From Quercus robur (taxonomy: Eukaryota > Streptophyta > Magnoliopsida > Fagales > Fagaceae), in the NCBI RefSeq assembly GCF_932294415.1, contig NC_065538.1:23144957-23208956 (forward strand): a stretch of 64,000 nt of DNA, given 5' to 3'. Every line of letters starts with the position of its first letter. The first letter of the stretch is position 1. Both the position numbers and the translations under genes were made by a program. This document shows, piece after piece, positions 59,767-64,000 of the stretch. The notes under the pieces were generated by a model that had not been told where the DNA came from, did no database searches, and saw only the letters and a list, made by a program, of their open reading frames with translations.

Positions 59767-60304
59767 TGATATGTATTAATTTCTCAAAAATTAAATTACG
59801 ACTCATAAAGTAAAAAAGAATTTTAGAATAGGTTCACATAAATTCGTAATATAAAGTGTGCATGGAAAATTTTTTTTCTTCAACTTTCTTCATGTTTATG
59901 TTTTTCACATCCAGGACCATGCAGCAGTGATAACATGTTTGGACATACGCTCACATTAATAAAGATTGTTTCCTATTAAAAAAAAGGAGGGTGAATACTT
60001 CCTCAGGAAGTAATCTTGGCTATAAAAAGTGTCAGCTCTGTATTCTTTGTTGAGGGGATGAAATGAATTGAAAGTTGAGCTTGTTGAGTTATTGCTTGGA
60101 ATTTTCCTCCCTCTCCTTCCTCTACCTTCCTATCTAATCTTATCTCTCGTTGCTACTTTCAGCATTCTTGTATCCTATTCTTTTCTAACCTGATTTCCAA
60201 CAAAATCAGATTCGTTGCCTACTACATATCGAACCTAAAACTTTCCAACAAAATTAGATTTTAACTTCAGCTGAAATTAAATGCTAAGTTACTCTTTTCA
60301 AAAC

Positions 60305-60693
60305 TTCATTGTCCTAATGCTACTGAGTTGGGGTCTGGTTTTTGTCTTGTTTGGTATCCATTGGGTGATGCTGAGAACTGTAGTGGATCTAAATCTAATA
60401 GCTTGTTGGCAATGAAAGTTTGGGCGTCATTGTAATGGTGTTATTTGGAAGGCTGTCCCTCACTGTTTTATGTGGTGTAGTTGGCGGAAGAGGATTTGGA
60501 TTTTTGAAGATTTAGAGAGGAATTTACCGGATCTGAAATTGTTTTTCTCTAGAATGGATGTCAGCTGTAGGAAGTCACTCTTTATTTTTGGTTTGTGATT
60601 TGATAGATGTTTGAAATTTGAGTGTTTGACTGTATACTTGGGTGACTCTTTATTTAATTCAATAAAGTTTCATTAATTATCAAAAAAAGAAAA
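60305..60693 (+). mobile_element. 5'-truncated LINE in SEC6 intron 15
   Basis: One frame reads NGVIWKAVPHCFMWC, RKRIWIFEDLERNLPDLKLF, the C-terminal end of plant LINE ORF2. It ends with ATTCAATAAAG and an A-run. GTTACTCTTTTCAAAAC (60288-60304) and GCTACTTTTTTCAAAAC (60694-60710) form a 17-bp target duplication with two mismatches. Confidence 0.8.
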
Positions 60694-60967
60694 GCTACTT
60701 TTTTCAAAACCTGCAGAATTAGAGTTAGAATATAGTTCCATCTTGTTTGAAGTGGCAAATTAGGGAAAGATTAGGAGGACTTTGAGGGGCCAGAGCCATC
60801 TATGAAAAGAGTAAAATCTCATTGTCTTGGATTTCTCTTCTATTTAAAGACATTGGATGGGAGCATACCTTCCAATGGCTCTCTCTTCTATTTGATGTTA
60901 GTGGATGGCAGTAGAATGATGCCAAAAAAAAAAAGAAAAAAAAGAAAAAGGAATTTCAAAGAAAGTT

Positions 60968-62836
60968 GCTATAGCCAAACAGCAGGTACCAGGAGCTATT
61001 TTTGTTTCCTTAATTGCTCGCAATAGCAGGTCGGGTTAGGTTTCCTCTTAGCTCTCTTTAGATACATGTCCTTATGTTCTGTAGGCACAACCCTAATAAA
61101 TGCACGCCCAAACTTTTCCATGTGGTTGGGTGTATAGGAAAGTTTAATTGGCAATTCTACCTAAAGCTCACCCACCATGATATAAATTATATCTATAATT
61201 GTTGCAGTAACCCATCCTCGAGCTACAACATCAAGGTCCACCAAGGCCGATTTTGTGTCTTACTGACTCCAACAAGAATTCACAAGAGGAATTCTTAAAG
61301 GTCACTTGGAATTGGTATGCTGAGGAGATCCCATACCCGGCCTCCTTAAACCAACCAGGTTCGTAGATCCAAGGGGTTATTGCATATCCTTTTTTTTTTT
61401 TCCTCTAACATTAGGTGTTTTCTTCTCCATTACTGTGGGTGTAAACTTTAAATCAAAGAATCTGGTTGAGGTTTTGCACTTTCACAAAATTCAAGTTCAA
61501 ATTAAAGTTCCGAGAATCTGTACACCAAAAACTTGAGAAAAGGGAATTAGTAGAAAACACCATGATATGCAACAACCCCTTGGTTTGTTGCATATCCTCT
61601 CTTCTTTTTTTCTTTTTTCTTTTTTTTTTCTTTTTTTATAATTTTTTTTTTATCTAACACTAGGTGTTTTCTACTAATTCCCCTTTCTCTGATTTTTGGT
61701 GTGCAGATTCTTAAAACGATAAGCTAAACTTGAATTTTATCGAAGTGCAAAACTTTAACTGAATTTTTTGGTTTGAAGTTTACACCCATTCTAATGGTCA
61801 CTCCATGCCTCAAGATGCTATAGCCGAATAGCAGATACCAATGACTATTTTTGTTTCCTTCATAGCCCACAATAGTAGGTGGTGTTAGGTTTCCTTTTAG
61901 CTCTCTCTTGATGCATGTCCTTAGGTTCTATAGGGCCCAGATAAGTGCATATCCAACCGTTTCCGCATGGTAGGGTGTATAGAAAAGTATAATAGGCAGT
62001 TCGGCCAAAAGATCACCCAACACAATATAAACTATATCTATAATTGTTGCAGTAACCTATCCTCAGACTACAACATCAAGGTCCACCAACGCCGATTAAG
62101 GCAGGTTTCGTGTCTTTTTTACTTCAACACGAATTCACAAGAGGAATTCTTAAATCTGACTGGGAACTGGTATGCTAAGGAGATCTCATGCCCCCCCTTC
62201 ACAAACAAACTAGGTCCATGATCCAAGGGCTGTTGCAAATCTTTCTTCTTCTTTTTTTTTTTTTTTTTTTTTAATTTAACACTAGGTGTTTTCTACTAAT
62301 TCCCATTTCTCTAATATTTGGTGCGCAGATTCTCCAAATGTTAAGCTGAACTTCAATTTGTGGAAGTGCAAAACTACAACCAAATTTTTCGGTTTGAAAT
62401 TTACACCAACTCTGATGGTCACTCTATTCCCTTTGTACCCACTATTTGGCTATAGCATCTTGAGGCACGAAGTGACCATCAGAGCAAGCGTAAACTTCAA
62501 ACTGAGGAATTCGGTTGAGGTTTTGCACTATTGCTAAATTCAAGTTCGGCTTAACCTTTGGAGAATCTACATGCCAAAAATTAGAGAAAGGGGAATTAGT
62601 AGAAAACACTTAGTTTTCTTGGATATTCAACAACCACTTGGATCCACAAACCTGGTTTGTTCTTGGAGGCTAGGTATGGGATCTCCTCAACATACCAATT
62701 CCCAAGGACCTTTAAGAATTCCTCTTGTGAATTCTTGTTGGAGTCTACAACACATGAAATCTGCCTTAATTGGCCTTGGTGGACCTTGATGTAGTAGCTA
62801 GAGGAGGATAGGTTACTGCAGCAATTATAGGTATAA
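60968..62836. repeat. complex of direct and inverted repeats in SEC6 intron 15
   Basis: Unit A (about 420 bp, GCTATAGCC...) occurs at 60968-61390 and 61817-62243 in direct orientation. Its second half returns inverted at 62636-62830. Around T-rich centres at about 61620 and about 62270, arms with GGTTTGAAGTTTACACC-type ends form two palindromes. This suggests nested fold-back elements. No transposase. Confidence 0.65.
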
Positions 62837-64000
62837 TCTATATATTACTAAAAGCTGAAGCGTAGCATTTATTATTGCTGAGTTCTTGTTGCGCCACCTC
62901 ATTGCCACATCATTTGCCATATAATTTTTATTCTTTTTTAATTCTTTTTTTTACAAGAAAATATATAAATAAATTATTAACTTTACATATTCATCTTTGT
63001 CAGTTTTAACATCTATATATATATATATATATATCCTTTTTATTTCCAATTTTCCTATAATTTTTTTTGACATTCACTTTATTTTTTAAAAATATTTACA
63101 CTTTCTTCCATCTTTCTTCTTCCCTTACCTTTTCATCTTCCCACTACCCTCTACTTTAATATCACTATTCATCTTTCCCTTCATCTTCCTTTATTTGTCT
63201 CTTCTTATTCACTCCATCTTACTATAAATTTGTCACTCTTTTCCATTCTTTGCATAATTTTCTCTCACAAAAAGGTTCTCTCTCTCTCTCTCACACACAA
63301 TGTTTTGGTGGATTTTTATTTTTTATTGCATCTCCGCTTTGGGTTGATAAATTTTTGTGTTTTTAAGAACTCTAATTTAGGTTTATACGATTTAGTTTTG
63401 TGTTTTAGGTTTATTTTTTTTTTCCGTTAAATTTTATCCAATTACGTTATAAAAAATTAAAGATAGTAGATAAAAATATAATAGTATTCCATTACATAGC
63501 ATAATTTGGATAATTTAGTGTTTATTGTTATATCTTTTAATTTATTTTTTTCTTCTCATCTTATTTTATTCAATATTCAAATTCAACTGCATCCTCCTTA
63601 TCATTAAATTATTGATATTTTCTCTCTCTCTCTTTTTGTTTTAAAAAATAAAAAAGGTAATATTTTACTTAAATTCAAATAAAAGAAAATTGTGCTCATC
63701 AAATTGTACTCATTTTTTTTTTAACATTTACACTTTCTCCAACCTTTTTCATTCTCTTTACCTTTTCATTTCCCTAAACATTCTACCTTGATATCACTCT
63801 TCCTCTTTCCTTTTATCATCCTTCTTTATTTTGTTTCTTTTTATTATCATTCTCTTAGTATAAATTTGTCAATCACTCTTCTATTCTTTACATAATTTTC
63901 TCTCACAAAAAATGTGTTATTTCCCACTCTTTCTCCCTCAATTTTTTGGTGGATTTTATTTTTACTTTTCTTGCATCTCTATTTTAGCTTGATAAAATGT
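62837..64000 (+). mobile_element. 5' end of a Helitron, running off the window
   Basis: After an A, TCTATATATTACTAAAAGCT and AGCGTAGC, with CCACCTCATTGCCACATCAT, fit the 5' terminus of a common plant Helitron group. A block of about 300 bp at 63057-63360 (ending GGTGGATTTTTATTT...GATAAA) recurs at about 63709-64000 as a direct repeat. No coding sequence seen. The 3' end is not in the window. Confidence 0.65.

Overview
The window reads as nuclear DNA of a dicot plant. It is AT-rich and repeat-dense, its genes have GT-AG introns, and its identifiable proteins are plant families. The mix of SINEs, Helitrons and MULEs would suit a woody eudicot such as the oak/chestnut family, but that is inference. 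I found one gene that looks complete, one that runs off the right edge, one single-exon partial copy, one broken cysteine-rich peptide gene and many mobile elements.

Layout. 1-1.6 kb: a thionin-like gene with two early stops. 1.6-8.2 kb: three Helitrons abutting head to tail on the minus strand, carrying scraps of host genes (cytosolic malate dehydrogenase, a Mad3/BUB1 N-terminus, probably an alpha/beta hydrolase). 8.3-17.3 kb: MITEs, a SINE with a perfect 10-bp target duplication, a decayed retroelement with a broken 'putative plant transposon protein' ORF, and GGAAT-type repeats. 17.39-24.33 kb: a structurally complete 6.9-kb hAT transposon with a perfect 8-bp target duplication, an intact BED-finger transposase with one coding intron, and three tandem copies of its 5' end, each starting with the terminal inverted repeat. 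25.4-27.0 kb: a MULE with about 400-bp inverted repeats and a 10-bp target duplication. 27.9-28.9 kb: a MULE-type MITE and a tandem-repeat array.

29.2-38.0 kb: two related D-2-hydroxyacid dehydrogenase genes (HPPR/HPR3-like) separated by a 5.6-kb decayed L1-type LINE on the minus strand. The first gene has both exons. The second keeps exon 1 only. 38-47 kb: AT-rich spacer with MITE-like inverted repeats, a tandem 76-bp duplication, two SINE copies, a solo Copia-type LTR flanked by ATTAC, a fold-back element and two nested Helitrons. One of these carries two exons of a C2-domain gene and ends about 310 bp before the next gene.

47.5-64 kb: the exocyst subunit gene SEC6, plus strand. Fifteen exons encode the first 472 residues; the rest lies beyond the window. 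Its introns hold a 1.3-kb retroposed insert with a 10-bp target duplication, LINE pieces, fold-back repeats and the 5' end of another Helitron.

The working cellular functions here are SEC6 (vesicle tethering at the plasma membrane and cell plate) and the first dehydrogenase (NAD(P)H reduction of small 2-oxoacids). They have no evident functional link. The main interest is structural: target duplications and element termini can be read directly and give the order of several insertions.
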